Assembly: GCA_021325355.1 (NCBI GenBank)
Contig: JAJPHI010000005.1
Span: 1-48,074, forward strand
Origin: Pseudomonadota bacterium
Lineage (GTDB): Bacteria > Desulfobacterota > Binatia > Binatales > Binataceae
Reading direction: 5' to 3'
DNA: 48,074 bases
The notes under the pieces were generated by a model. That model did no database searches, had not been told where the DNA came from, and saw nothing but the letters and a program-made list of their open reading frames with translations. This document shows positions 32,257 to 42,116 of the stretch, one piece after another (the stretch's first letter is position 1; each line of letters starts with the position of its first letter). Made by a program: the position numbers and the translations under genes.

Positions 32257-33483
32257 CTATGAACGAAAAATCGTCACCGGCAACTGATTTGCCGCCTGCC
32301 GCGCCGGGTACAATGCCGCCAATCCGCACAATGCGATCGAAGCTGCCGCCACGATGACAAAACTGGTGGCGTGCGCGTCCACCGGCAAGGTCGGAATTCC
32401 GTATATTTTTTTCTCGATATGAATAAAATGGTAGTGCGCCAGCAGGAAGCAGCCGAGCGCGCCCATCAACAGTCCGGCCGCCGTCCCCGCCGACCCCACG
32501 ATTAGCCCCTTGAGCACAAAGATCCGGCGGATGTCCGCGCGCCCCGCACCCATCGCCATCAGCACCGCGATATCCTTGCGCTTCTCCAGCACCACCATGA
32601 TCAGAGTGGCAATCAGGTTGAATGCCGCCACCGCGATAAGCATCAGCAAGACGATCGCATAAACCCGCTTGAGAAATGCGAACCCGGCGGCCGCCGCCTG
32701 GTCATAGTCCATCCACGTGGTGAGTCGGAAATCAGCGCCGAGCAGTTGACGCAGTTGGCGGCTGACCACGCCGGTATCATCGAGGTTGTCGAGCCGGACC
32801 TCGATTCCGTCAACCCGGCCGGGACGCCCGAAAAAATCCTGAGCCTGCCGCAGCCCCAGGAAGAGCACGTCGCGATCGACCAGTATCACTCCGGTTTCGA
32901 AAATCGCCGCGATCCGAAAATGCCCCGTGCGCGTCGTCAGCTCGAGGCCGCGTCCTGCCATCAGCGGAATCACCAGATTGATCTGGTCGCCGACCCGCGC
33001 GTTCAGCTTGTCCGCGAGCGTCGAGCCGATCGCGGCGGTGCCGTCGCCGCCGGCCGCGTTCCGCGCCAGGTCCGCCATTGAGCCCTGCTGGACGAAGCCG
33101 TGGAAGCGCGCGCGAATAATCGGGTTGGTCACGTCGACCCCGCGCACGATCACCCCGCTCAGCCCCCGCGCTGCCGACGCCATCCCCTGACCGACAATGA
33201 AGGGATCGGTTCCGGCCACTCCCGGGACCTGCGCGATACGCTTCTGCAGGTCGGCGTAATCAGCGATTCCGCCGGCGACACTCTCGACCTGGATCTGCGG
33301 CGTGAGACTTAGGATGCGATCGCGCAGGCTCTTCTCAAAGCCGCTCATCACCGCGAGCACGATGATGAGCGCCGCCACTCCCAGCATCACCCCCACTGCG
33401 GTGAACATCGTGGTGACGGAAATAAAGGCGTCGCGCCGCCGCGCCCGCAGGTAGCGCGCGGCGATTAAGAACTCGTAGCGCAC
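32257..33483 (-). CDS. lolC: Lipoprotein-releasing ABC transporter permease, LolC/LolE
   Basis: Inner-membrane permease that, with LolD ATPase, extracts outer-membrane lipoproteins for delivery to LolA. The 408 residues fit. The N-terminus RYEFLIAARYLRARRRDAFISV is typical, followed by one helix (about 20-50), a periplasmic MacB-like core domain (60-250) and three C-terminal helices with AVLMAMGAGRADIRRIFVLKG. Start GTG 33483 has GAGGG just upstream. Only one Lol permease and no lolD are here, so the partner lies elsewhere. It is 7 bp downstream of a CoA-transferase, perhaps cotranscribed. Its presence implies an outer membrane. Confidence 0.9.
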   Translation of the reverse strand: MRYEFLIAARYLRARRRDAFISVTTMFTAVGVMLGVAALIIVLAVMSGFEKSLRDRILSLTPQIQVESVAGGIADYADLQKRIAQVPGVAGTDPFIVGQGMASAARGLSGVIVRGVDVTNPIIRARFHGFVQQGSMADLARNAAGGDGTAAIGSTLADKLNARVGDQINLVIPLMAGRGLELTTRTGHFRIAAIFETGVILVDRDVLFLGLRQAQDFFGRPGRVDGIEVRLDNLDDTGVVSRQLRQLLGADFRLTTWMDYDQAAAAGFAFLKRVYAIVLLMLIAVAAFNLIATLIMVVLEKRKDIAVLMAMGAGRADIRRIFVLKGLIVGSAGTAAGLLMGALGCFLLAHYHFIHIEKKIYGIPTLPVDAHATSFVIVAAASIALCGLAALYPARQAANQLPVTIFRS

Positions 33484-33490
33484 CGCACCC

Positions 33491-34708
33491 TCAGAAGATG
33501 ACTTTTTGCTCGATCAATTCCGCGATTTCCGCCCGGCTCATGCCCAGCAATTCGCCGAATATTTCCTCGTTATGCTGCCCGAGCGTTGGCGCGGGCCAAC
33601 GCAGTTCCCCGGGGGTGCGGCTCAGGCGATGCTCGAGCCCTTCGTAGGGTGACGGTCCCATTTTCGCGTGATCGAGCCAGTGCCAAAAATCGAAGGCCTC
33701 GAGATTGGGGTCGTGATGAAGGTCCATGCAGTTCTGCACCGGATACGCCGCCACCCCAGCCTGCTGCAGCGCCGCAGTCAGCTCTTCGACCTGGCGGCCG
33801 CGCACCAGACCACCGACCAGATCATCCAGCGCCGACACGTTGGCAAAGCGCTCGGCCGCGCTTGCGAACGGGCGATCGCTCGCGCCCGGCCGCAGAATTT
33901 CGAGCATCGCGGTCCACTGCTCATCGGTCGCGACCGCGATCGCGATCCACCGCTCGTGCTCGCCCTCGTCCGCGCAGCGATACGCACCGTGCGGCGCGTA
34001 GCGCTCGGAGCGGTTGCCGCAGGGCTGCAGCACGCGGCCGCTGGCAAAATAATCGACCATCGCCGGCGCGAGGAAGTGCAGCGCCGCTTCATACTGCGAC
34101 ATATCGATATACTGCCCCTTGCCGGTGCGACGCTTGTAATCCAGCGCGGCGATTAAGGCGCAGGCCGAAAAACGCGGCGCGATGAAATCCGTATAGGCAC
34201 CATACGGCGGGCATAATTCATCGGGCGAATAACCGGCGATAGAATAAAACCCTGAAATCGCCGCCATCAGATTGCCGAATCCCGCGTAGTCGCGATGCGG
34301 CCCGGACTGACCCATCATGCAGGTCGAAAGCATGATCAGTTCCGGCTTGATCGCGCTCAGATGGGCGTAGTCGAGCTCCCAGTTACGCAGCGTTTTCGGG
34401 GTAAAGCTCTCGCTGACCACATCCGCCCACGGCAACAGGCGCAAGAAAAGCTCGCGCGCCTTCGGCTTGCTCATATCGAGCGTGATGCCTTTCTTCGAGG
34501 TGTTGTAACTGGCGAAGAACTGGCTGCCGTCGAGATCCGGTTTGCCGTCCTTCCAGGGCGGCGCCATCCGCAGGCCATCGACGCGCGTGCGCGATTCGAT
34601 GCGGATCACGTCGGCGCCATTGTCCGCCAGATACTTCGTCGTTACCGGTCCAACCCCGTACCAGGTGAAATCGAGGACGTGGATACCCTCAAAAGCGTAA
34701 CGTTTCAT
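33491..34708 (-). CDS. CaiB/BaiF family class III CoA-transferase, catalytic-type subunit
   Basis: A 405-residue formyl-CoA/carnitine-CoA transferase-family enzyme that moves CoA between carboxylates by a ping-pong acyl-enzyme mechanism. VLDFTWYGVGPVTTKYLADN and GADVIRIESRTR mark the N-terminus, LNPRTLRNWELDY-like segments follow, and the expected catalytic Asp is Asp174 in AYTDFIAPRF. The second CoA-transferase gene lies 18 bp upstream. ATG 34708 has GGAGA at 7 bp. Paired genes of this kind form heteromers such as BbsEF in benzylsuccinate degradation; here the acid substrate is unknown. Confidence 0.92.
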   Translation of the reverse strand: MKRYAFEGIHVLDFTWYGVGPVTTKYLADNGADVIRIESRTRVDGLRMAPPWKDGKPDLDGSQFFASYNTSKKGITLDMSKPKARELFLRLLPWADVVSESFTPKTLRNWELDYAHLSAIKPELIMLSTCMMGQSGPHRDYAGFGNLMAAISGFYSIAGYSPDELCPPYGAYTDFIAPRFSACALIAALDYKRRTGKGQYIDMSQYEAALHFLAPAMVDYFASGRVLQPCGNRSERYAPHGAYRCADEGEHERWIAIAVATDEQWTAMLEILRPGASDRPFASAAERFANVSALDDLVGGLVRGRQVEELTAALQQAGVAAYPVQNCMDLHHDPNLEAFDFWHWLDHAKMGPSPYEGLEHRLSRTPGELRWPAPTLGQHNEEIFGELLGMSRAEIAELIEQKVIF

Positions 34709-34726
34709 CGGTTGTCTCCGCGCCGC

Positions 34727-35983
34727 CTAGATCGTATGCGTGGCCCGCAACGCCTGGAGCTGTTCCGCATTCAGGCCCAGCAATTGCCCGTACACTTCCT
34801 CGTTATGCTCACCGATTCGCGGCGAAGGGCCGGCGGGACCCACCGGCGTCTGACTGAGCTTTGCGAAGGCGCCGGGTAGCACGATCTTGTGATCGGCGGC
34901 GGGGCCTTCGACCTCAACGAAATACTCGCGCGCCTTGAGTTGGGGATCGGCGGCGAGGTCGGCGACCGTAGCGACCGGCGCGGCCAGCAGCCGCCGTTTG
35001 AGAATGTTCTCCCATACCTCGGCCTTGGTCTTGGTCATGAGGAAGCGCTCGACCGCCTCTTCGGCCAGATCCAGTTCCTTGAGGTCCTCCGCCGTCGCCT
35101 TCATGAAACCGCTTGGGGTGAGCGACTTGAGCCCACCCTCCCTGAGCAGAAAGTCCGGCGCCGCGCCTTCCTCCTTCATCCATCCGATCAACGCGTTGGT
35201 TGACGGCAGATAGGCGCCGCCGGCGATCAATCCCGAGATGAATCCGTCCTTGCATCGAAAGACCGTTTTGCGACGGCCGCCGATCGCCCCGGTGAAGACG
35301 CCGCTCCGGCGCAGATAGTCGCCGTGCAGAAGCGGCATCGCCTGCTCGTTCATCAGCGTCCAGACGACGCAGGCCTGCAGGTCCACCACCACGTGTTGAC
35401 CACGACCGTCGGTTCCGCGCGCATAGTGGGCAATCAGCGACGACACCGCCGCCTCGGCGCCCGCATGCAGGCCCGCCTGCGGCTGCGCCATCTGCAGCGG
35501 CGGCCGCCCTTCCTCGCCCATCTGAAACATCATGCCTCCGGCCGCCCAACCGATGATGTCCGCCCATTGATAGTCCCGGCCCGGGCCTTTGTCGCCGAAC
35601 GGCGTGACCGAGGTATAGATGAGACGCGGGTTCACCTGCTCCATTCGGTCGTAGCCGAGACCCCGCGATTCGAGATAACCGCGCGGAAATGACTCGACAA
35701 GGAAGTCCGCCGTCTTCGCCAACTCGAGCAGCAGCTTCGGCCCCTCGGGCGAATCCAGATTCAACGAAACGGAACGCTTGCCGGCGTGATATGCCAGCGC
35801 ATAGCAACTGCGACGATCGGCGCCGTCGCCGAGGAAGGGCGGGATCCGGCGCGTCGAGCAGCCCTCCGGCGGCTCGACCTTGATAACGTCGGCGCCCATA
35901 TCGGCAAAGATCTTGCCGCACAGCGCGCCCTTCTCGTCGGCCAGATCCAACATCCGGTAGCCTTTCAGCAGCTCAGATCTCAT
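34727..35983 (-). CDS. CaiB/BaiF family CoA-transferase lacking the catalytic Asp
   Basis: A 418-residue paralogue of the neighbouring gene: MLDLADEKGALCGKIFADMG, GADVIKVEPPEG, SVSLNLDSPEGPKLLLELA and LIYTSVTPFGDKGPG are family hallmarks. Where class III transferases have the catalytic Asp, this protein reads QPQAGLHAGAEAAV; aligning with its partner puts Gly171 opposite Asp174. It is therefore probably the non-catalytic subunit of a heteromeric transferase. ATG 35983 follows GGAAGG. The gene is 18 bp upstream of the catalytic partner and 28 bp downstream of a pantothenate kinase, giving a CoA-centred operon. Confidence 0.92.
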   Translation of the reverse strand: MRSELLKGYRMLDLADEKGALCGKIFADMGADVIKVEPPEGCSTRRIPPFLGDGADRRSCYALAYHAGKRSVSLNLDSPEGPKLLLELAKTADFLVESFPRGYLESRGLGYDRMEQVNPRLIYTSVTPFGDKGPGRDYQWADIIGWAAGGMMFQMGEEGRPPLQMAQPQAGLHAGAEAAVSSLIAHYARGTDGRGQHVVVDLQACVVWTLMNEQAMPLLHGDYLRRSGVFTGAIGGRRKTVFRCKDGFISGLIAGGAYLPSTNALIGWMKEEGAAPDFLLREGGLKSLTPSGFMKATAEDLKELDLAEEAVERFLMTKTKAEVWENILKRRLLAAPVATVADLAADPQLKAREYFVEVEGPAADHKIVLPGAFAKLSQTPVGPAGPSPRIGEHNEEVYGQLLGLNAEQLQALRATHTI

Positions 35984-36010
35984 CGTGTGCCTTCCGCCCC
36001 AGCGCGATCG

Positions 36011-36835
36011 CTAATCCAGGCCGCGCGAGCTCAACGCGGCGCGCGCAGCGCCGATCGCGGTCGCATAATCGGCGTGATCGGGAATGATAAAGCCCCCGCC
36101 AAAAACGAAGTTAAGCCGCTTCATCTTCTGCATGAAGCGGAAGATGCGGGTCAGCTTGCCGGTCAGCACGATATCCTGTTGATTCGCCGCCCGCGCCGCC
36201 GCAATGCTGAGCACCGACACCACCTCGACGATCATGTTCATCAGAGCGAGCGCTTTGTCGTCGGAACTGGCGTCGGCGGCAAACTTGCCGAAGTTGGCCG
36301 CGGTGGTGCCCGGTGGCAGATCGCCAATGGCCCCGCCCGCAATATCGCGCACCGTCAGGTCCACCCGTGACAGATCCCCCCGCTCGGCCATCGACTCGAG
36401 CGTGCTCAGCGACGAGACGCCCAGCAGATGGCGCGCGAGGCCGCGCAAGGTGCCGCCGCCGAGTCCGGTCCCGCCGACGTGCGAAATCCTTTCGGGCGTG
36501 ACCGAAACGATCGCCGTGCCAGTGCCCAGCGACACTACCAGCGCCTTGTCCTTGCCCACCAGCGAGGTGCCGCCGATTCCGATCGCGTTGAACTCGTTGA
36601 CCTTCGTCACCGGCAATCCAAAGAGACGCTCGCCCAAAACCCGCGATCCCGCGCCGGTCGCCGCGACTTGGGTCAGCCGATCCAACGGAATGCCGCAGGT
36701 CTCGATCAATTTCCCCAGTGCGCCCGCCGCCGCGGCAACCGGATCATTCGCCTCGATCGTGACAACGTGTACCGAACCGTTGTCGAGGATCACCGCGTCG
36801 GTGGTCGAACCACCGATATCAATTCCCACAATCAT
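36011..36835 (-). CDS. coaW: Type II pantothenate kinase-like protein
   Basis: A 274-residue ASKHA kinase; in the family it phosphorylates pantothenate, the first step of CoA synthesis. IVGIDIGGSTTDAVILD is the first phosphate loop, VSLGTGTAIVSV the second, and HVGGTGLGGGTLRGLARHL is characteristic of type II enzymes (PanK4/CoaW-like). ATG 36835 has AGGAG 10 bp upstream, so a 41-residue upstream extension is rejected. The adjacent CoA-transferases support a CoA theme. An alternative reading is the BadF/BcrAD activator-ATPase family, but the cysteines of those activators are lacking. Confidence 0.85.
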   Translation of the reverse strand: MIVGIDIGGSTTDAVILDNGSVHVVTIEANDPVAAAAGALGKLIETCGIPLDRLTQVAATGAGSRVLGERLFGLPVTKVNEFNAIGIGGTSLVGKDKALVVSLGTGTAIVSVTPERISHVGGTGLGGGTLRGLARHLLGVSSLSTLESMAERGDLSRVDLTVRDIAGGAIGDLPPGTTAANFGKFAADASSDDKALALMNMIVEVVSVLSIAAARAANQQDIVLTGKLTRIFRFMQKMKRLNFVFGGGFIIPDHADYATAIGAARAALSSRGLD

Positions 36836-37005
36836 TGGTGCCGACTCCTGTCCGGCCCGTTCATTTGAATCTGCCGTCTCCTTTGGGCTTTCCCCCGCTC
36901 GCCGGTGGGATGCCGAGGCATTAGTATCGCAGAAGGCTAGAACATCGCTAATCCCCATGGCAATTGCCGCCTGACGGAGGAATTCTGCTGTGCTAGCTTC
37001 AGGCG

Positions 37006-38415
37006 ATGGCGCGCCGCGCTAATGATCGCGGGCCCGGACTGTTCCAGCCCAAACGCGGGAGCATCGCACCCCTCGCCGAACGGATGCGTCCGCGCACTCT
37101 CGATGAAGTGGTCGGCCAGGAACATGTGCTCGGACCGGGCAAGCTGCTCAATCGCATGGCATCGGCCGGTGCGCTCCATTCGCTCATTCTCTGGGGACCG
37201 CCCGGCAGCGGTAAGACCACCATCGCTCGTTTGCTGGCGGAGAAGTCCGGCGCCGCCTTCAGGATTATCGCTGCGGTCTCGGCCGGTATCGCCGACCTGC
37301 GCGACGCCGTCGTCGAGGCCCGCCGCGCCCTCGACTTCGAGGGGCGCCGCACGGCGGTTTTTATCGACGAGATCCATCGCTGGAATCGGGCCCAGCAGGA
37401 CGCCATCCTGCCGCACGTCGAAAGCGGCCTTATCACGCTAATCGGCGCCACCACGGAAAACCCCTCGTTCGAAGTTATCGCGCCGCTGCTCTCCCGCGCG
37501 CGCGTGGTCGTGCTGCATCCGCTCGGCGAGGACCAACTGGCAACCCTCGTCGCCCGCGCCCTCGTCGATAGCGAGCGCGGGCTCGGCAGCAGCGGGCTCG
37601 AAATTGAACCGAACGCGCGGGACGAGATCGTCCGCATCTGCGGCGGCGACGCTCGGCGCGCGCTCGGTACTCTCGAAGTCGCCGCCGAACTTGCCCTTGA
37701 CGCCGGCCGGCGCGCGATCACCCTCGGCGATGTAAGCGAGGCCGCCCAGCACCAGGCGCTGCGCTACGATCGCGCCGGCGAGGAGCACTACAACGTCATC
37801 TCCGCGTTCATCAAAAGCCTGCGCGGCAGCGATCCGGATGCCGCGCTCTACTGGCTGATGCGGATGGTCGAAGCGGGCGAAGAGCCGCTGTTCATCGCCC
37901 GCCGGATGGTTATCTTTGCCGCCGAGGATATCGGCAACGCCGACCCCCACGCGCTGCAGATGGCGCTGGCGGTCAAGGACGCCGTGGATTTCGTCGGTTT
38001 GCCCGAGGGCGTTATCCCGCTGGCGCAGGGCGTGACCTATCTCGCCACCGCGCCCAAATCCAATGCGTCGTATCGCGCGATGCTGGCGGCGCGGAGCGAT
38101 GTCCGCGAGTTTGGCCCGCTGCCAGTCCCGCTTCATCTGCGCAACGCCCCCACACCGCTGATGAAAGGACTCGGCTACGGCGCCGATTATCAGTATCCGC
38201 ACGACTATGACGGCGCGTTGGTCGATCAGGCCTATCGGCCGGATCGGCTCGAAGGCAAAACCTACTATTTTCCTTCGGATCGCGGCGAAGAATCGCGTAT
38301 CCGCGCATTTCTCGAGGACTTGCGCCGCCGGCGCCACGCCCTGAACGCTGCGACCGATCCCGCTATCCGAAGACACCAACCTGCAACCAAACCCGAGGAT
38401 GCTGGAGGGGATTGA
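37006..38415 (+). CDS. rarA: Replication-associated recombination protein RarA (MgsA)
   Basis: A 469-residue AAA+ ATPase of the clamp-loader clade, acting at stalled replication forks. ERMRPRTLDEVVGQEHVLGPG opens it, Walker A GPPGSGKT is 64-71, Walker B VFIDEIHRWN near 118-127 (Trp where Phe is usual), sensor-1 GATTENPSFEVI, Arg finger LLSRARV, and the C-terminal tetramer domain has YDRAGEEHYNVISAFIKSLR. ATG 37006 is the only in-frame start; an in-frame stop lies just upstream. It diverges from the pantothenate kinase with a 170-bp interval, and its stop is 2 bp before the next start, so it is coupled to the esterase. Confidence 0.95.
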   Translation: MARRANDRGPGLFQPKRGSIAPLAERMRPRTLDEVVGQEHVLGPGKLLNRMASAGALHSLILWGPPGSGKTTIARLLAEKSGAAFRIIAAVSAGIADLRDAVVEARRALDFEGRRTAVFIDEIHRWNRAQQDAILPHVESGLITLIGATTENPSFEVIAPLLSRARVVVLHPLGEDQLATLVARALVDSERGLGSSGLEIEPNARDEIVRICGGDARRALGTLEVAAELALDAGRRAITLGDVSEAAQHQALRYDRAGEEHYNVISAFIKSLRGSDPDAALYWLMRMVEAGEEPLFIARRMVIFAAEDIGNADPHALQMALAVKDAVDFVGLPEGVIPLAQGVTYLATAPKSNASYRAMLAARSDVREFGPLPVPLHLRNAPTPLMKGLGYGADYQYPHDYDGALVDQAYRPDRLEGKTYYFPSDRGEESRIRAFLEDLRRRRHALNAATDPAIRRHQPATKPEDAGGD

Positions 38416-38417
38416 AA

Positions 38418-39950
38418 ATGGATCACGTAATCGCCGAAACCCGCACCGGCAAAGTTCGCGGCATCACCCAGGACGGCGTGGCGATCTTCAAAGGTATCCC
38501 CTACGGCGGGCCGACCACCGACAGCCGCCGCTTCGCTCCGCCGACTCCGCCGCAAGCGTGGAGCGGCGTCCGCGACGCGATCGCCTTCGGCCCGCGCTCG
38601 TTTCAGGACGACAACGCCTTCGCGATGCCGCCCGAACTGCTGAAGCTGCTACCGCTTCGCGATCCCGAACCGATGAGCGAAGACTGCCTCGTGCTTAACG
38701 TCTGGACCCCCGCCGTGAATGACGGCCGGCGCCGCCCCGTGATGTTCTGGTGCCATGGCGGGGCATTTATCGTCGGCTCCGGCGCGTCACCCTGGTACGA
38801 CGGGGCCAACCTCGCGCGCAAAGGCGACGTTGTCGTTGTCACCATCAATCATCGCCTGAACGTCTTCGGCTTTCTCCATCTCGACGACCTCGGCGGCGGC
38901 GAAGAGTTCGCCGGCGCGGGCAACGCCGGCATGCTCGATATCGTCCTCGCTCTCGAATGGGTCCGCGACAATATCGCGAGCTTCGGCGGCGATCCCGCCA
39001 ACGTCACGATCTTCGGCGAGTCCGGCGGCGGCGCCAAAGTCTGCATCCTGATGGCGATGCCGGCGGCGCGCGGCCTGTTTCACAAGGCGATCGTGCAGAG
39101 CGGACCTGTCGTCCAGACCGCCACGCGCGAGGACGCGACCGCAACCGCCCGCGCGGTGCTCGAGGAACTCGGGCTCGGGGCCCTCCAGCTCCCCGAGTTG
39201 CGCCGCCTCCCCGCCGCAAAGCTCAACGACGCGCAGGCCGCAGTCGTCAGGAAGAACAATATGCTCTCCTTTGCCAACCGCCGCCGGCTCGGCTTCAATC
39301 CGGTCGCGGACGGCGTCACCGTCAGCGGTCCGTTCGCGCCGACCGCGCCCGCTCTCGCCAAAGACATCCCCCTCATGATCGGCACGACCAAAGACGAAAT
39401 GCATCTGTTCTTCGGGCTTCATCCGGCCTTCGCGCAGCTCGACGAGGCGGCGGCGCGGACTACCGTAAAAGCGCTCGCCGGCGAGCGCGCCGACCGGATT
39501 TTCGACCTCTATCGCCAGACGCGTCCGGCGGCTTCGCTCCGCGACATTGTCCTCGCGATCGCCACGGACTGCGCGATGCGAATACCGTCGTTGACCATCG
39601 CCGAGCGCAAAGTCGACCAGCACGGTGCGCCCGTATATGTCTATCTGTTCACGCGCGAGACGCCGGTCCTGAACGGCAAGCTCAAGTCGCCGCACGCACT
39701 GGATATTCCTTACGTCTTCGACAACGTGGCGGACGGCGGTTTCACCGGGGATTCCCCCGATCGCTTTGCGCTGGCTGATCGGATGAGTCGCACCTGGATG
39801 GCGTTCGCGCGCACCGGCAACCCCAACAACTCAACCATCCCGGATTGGCCGGCATACGATCGCGCCCGTCGCCCGACGTTTATCTGGGATAAGGAATGCC
39901 GCGTCGAGATGGACCCCTATCAGGCCGAACGCACCGCCTGGAATGACTAA
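38418..39950 (+). CDS. Type-B carboxylesterase/lipase
   Basis: A 510-residue alpha/beta-hydrolase of the carboxylesterase family that cleaves carboxylic esters. The nucleophile is Ser202 in FGESGGGAK, the acid Glu lies in GTTKDEMHLFF near 327, and the His in SPHALDIPYVF near 420. Oxyanion-hole HGGAFIVGS is at about 113-121, and EDCLVLNVWTP is the family signature 2. No signal peptide, so cytoplasmic. The ATG 38418 has GGAGGGG 7 bp upstream, inside the last codons of rarA. Nothing in context defines the natural ester. Confidence 0.93.
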   Translation: MDHVIAETRTGKVRGITQDGVAIFKGIPYGGPTTDSRRFAPPTPPQAWSGVRDAIAFGPRSFQDDNAFAMPPELLKLLPLRDPEPMSEDCLVLNVWTPAVNDGRRRPVMFWCHGGAFIVGSGASPWYDGANLARKGDVVVVTINHRLNVFGFLHLDDLGGGEEFAGAGNAGMLDIVLALEWVRDNIASFGGDPANVTIFGESGGGAKVCILMAMPAARGLFHKAIVQSGPVVQTATREDATATARAVLEELGLGALQLPELRRLPAAKLNDAQAAVVRKNNMLSFANRRRLGFNPVADGVTVSGPFAPTAPALAKDIPLMIGTTKDEMHLFFGLHPAFAQLDEAAARTTVKALAGERADRIFDLYRQTRPAASLRDIVLAIATDCAMRIPSLTIAERKVDQHGAPVYVYLFTRETPVLNGKLKSPHALDIPYVFDNVADGGFTGDSPDRFALADRMSRTWMAFARTGNPNNSTIPDWPAYDRARRPTFIWDKECRVEMDPYQAERTAWND

Positions 39951-40145
39951 CGCCTGATCTTCCGCGCCTCTCGGCTTTGCCGTCGAGCCCCGCCGACCAG
40001 TATCCGCCGCCGCACGACCACGGCCGATGGCCGATCTATGGGCCGGCACACGCCAAAAAATCTCGCAGCACGTGCTCGTTTGCGCTATTAATTGCCAACA
40101 ACAAGGCATCAAATCGCGCAATTCCGGCTTAAGGGGGGAAGTACG

Positions 40146-42116
40146 GTGCGAAGTTATCTGGTAACGGTCCTGGCGACGGTCACGGTAGCGATAGCCTCGA
40201 TCTTCCTCGCCACATGCACTTGGGCGCAAGACACCCGCGCCAACTCGGACTGGAATGCGAGCTCTCTCTGCGGGAGTTTCCCCTTTTTGTGTACCGACCC
40301 GGTCTATCTTGAGGGCGGTCCATCGTATGTCGGCCATGATGAGCCGGCGGTTCTGTTTTACTCAACCACTCCGGGGGCGGGGAACTCCTTCAAAGGCCTG
40401 ATCACGCTACCGAAGGACTCCAAGACCAAACCGAATCAGGCGGAGACCGGCGGGACCTGGAACTTCCAGCTCCATCCGGCGTTCTGGTTCGGGATGGCGA
40501 TGTGCGACACGCAATCGGCGCCCGAAACCGCTACGCCCTGTACCCCGGACAGCGATACGAACATTTACAACGATTCGTCCGGTTCGCGTTATATCGGGAA
40601 GCATCCCGGAACCGCGTTTATGGAGATGCAGTTCTATCCTCCCGGATGGGTGATCGCGCCCAACACGCAATCGTGCAGCGCGACCAAATGGTGCGCCGCG
40701 TTGACCATCGACAGTTATTCATACGATATGAACCACAATATCGAAAATAACTCAGCGTGTGTTTCTGGTGCGGTTGGAATCGAGCCGGTCAATTTTGCCT
40801 ACATAACCAAATCGGGCAACAGTGTTGTCCCGGCAAGTCCCTTGACCGGGTTTCAAAATCAACTCGTCGTCACCAAGGACGTTTTCCTGATGAGCCCGGG
40901 CGATACGATAGAAGTAAGGATGTTCGACAACACGGCGGCTGATCCGGCGGGCGGGTTTGAAGTCATCCTTACCGATCTGACCACGGGCAAGAGCGGTTCG
41001 ATGACCGCGAACATCAACAACGGCTTCGCTCAGGTTAATTTTCAGCCGTCGGCCGCCTCCTGTACAGCGACGCCGTACTCATTTCATCCGATGTATTCGA
41101 CTTCGACCCCCGATACCCGGGTGCCCTGGGCAGCACATTCCTATAACGTCGCCTATTCCGACGAGGTCGGACATTTCGAGTACTGCAATTCGGTAGATCC
41201 GAGTACTGGCGATTGCCTCGATAACAACGAGGGCATCGACGGCGATGACTTCGCCTGCTTTGACGCCAGCCAATCTTCAAAAATCAAGGTCGGCGGATGC
41301 CAGGGCGAAGATTTTGATTTCGATGGTCCGACCTACCTGCCGGACTGGCCAGGAACCGATCCGGATGCGAAGACTGACTCGAAGCTCCATGCGCGACCGG
41401 TCGTTTTCAATGGCTCGCTGATTGGCAGCGCCGACGGTGCCGGCCATCAGTTTGATTCGACCGCCTTTGAGGCTGACCTCCCGATCATTGAGAGCAACTT
41501 CGGTACGGGATGCAGCACGGTGACGGGTGATGGTTGCAGCAACCCGCCTCCGGGTGCGTCGTTCTATCCCTTTTTCTCGACTGGAACTGACGCCAACGGC
41601 GGCTGCGTGTGGCAGGAGGGCGGTGCGAATCTGCCCAACAGCAATTACTCATTCAATGGCATTACCTATGCCGACTCGACCGAATTCGGCACTTTTCCAG
41701 TGTCGCTGGTCTATCCGACCAACACTGGTCCGACGTCTTTGTTCGATGATTTTCAGCAGCCGGTTGCTTCCAATCCATGCCTCGCGGCATTGCCGAACCT
41801 GACGGCAAACACAACCGCGATCACCTTCAAGAATACCAAGGTGGGCAAAACGAGCGCCGCCAAGACCGTCAAACTAAGCAACTCGCTTACCGATAAGAAC
41901 GGGATGGGCTTGATTGTGTCGGCGAACCTCGACGATACCACCGACTTCACGATTGCCAAGAACACCTGCACCAAGGAGCTGTTGCCGAAGAAACACTGCA
42001 CGATTTCCGTCAAGGCGATACCGTCCTCGGCGACCACCCTGAGCGGCAATCTGACGATCCAGGCCGACAGCGCCAACGGTCCGTTGACGATCCCGCTCTC
42101 GGTGACCGGCGATTGA
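40146..42116 (+). CDS. Large secreted protein with C-terminal ASH-like Ig-fold domain
   Basis: A 656-residue exported protein. Signal peptide: MRSYLVTVLATVTVAIASIFLATC, with cleavage likely after TWA at about residue 28 (the LATC resembles but does not match a lipobox). The middle 500 residues are rich in Asn, Thr, Ser, Gly and acidic residues, with many Cys in pairs (DTQSAPETATPC, SCSATKWC), unlike intracellular neighbours; I know no domain for it. The last 100 residues, beginning near ITFKNTKVGKTSAAKTVKLS, follow the ASPM-SPD-2-Hydin/choice-of-anchor D pattern with CTKELLPKKHCTISVK. Start GTG 40146 has GGGGGGAAG upstream. Base composition is lower in GC than neighbouring genes. Confidence 0.82.
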   Translation: MRSYLVTVLATVTVAIASIFLATCTWAQDTRANSDWNASSLCGSFPFLCTDPVYLEGGPSYVGHDEPAVLFYSTTPGAGNSFKGLITLPKDSKTKPNQAETGGTWNFQLHPAFWFGMAMCDTQSAPETATPCTPDSDTNIYNDSSGSRYIGKHPGTAFMEMQFYPPGWVIAPNTQSCSATKWCAALTIDSYSYDMNHNIENNSACVSGAVGIEPVNFAYITKSGNSVVPASPLTGFQNQLVVTKDVFLMSPGDTIEVRMFDNTAADPAGGFEVILTDLTTGKSGSMTANINNGFAQVNFQPSAASCTATPYSFHPMYSTSTPDTRVPWAAHSYNVAYSDEVGHFEYCNSVDPSTGDCLDNNEGIDGDDFACFDASQSSKIKVGGCQGEDFDFDGPTYLPDWPGTDPDAKTDSKLHARPVVFNGSLIGSADGAGHQFDSTAFEADLPIIESNFGTGCSTVTGDGCSNPPPGASFYPFFSTGTDANGGCVWQEGGANLPNSNYSFNGITYADSTEFGTFPVSLVYPTNTGPTSLFDDFQQPVASNPCLAALPNLTANTTAITFKNTKVGKTSAAKTVKLSNSLTDKNGMGLIVSANLDDTTDFTIAKNTCTKELLPKKHCTISVKAIPSSATTLSGNLTIQADSANGPLTIPLSVTGD

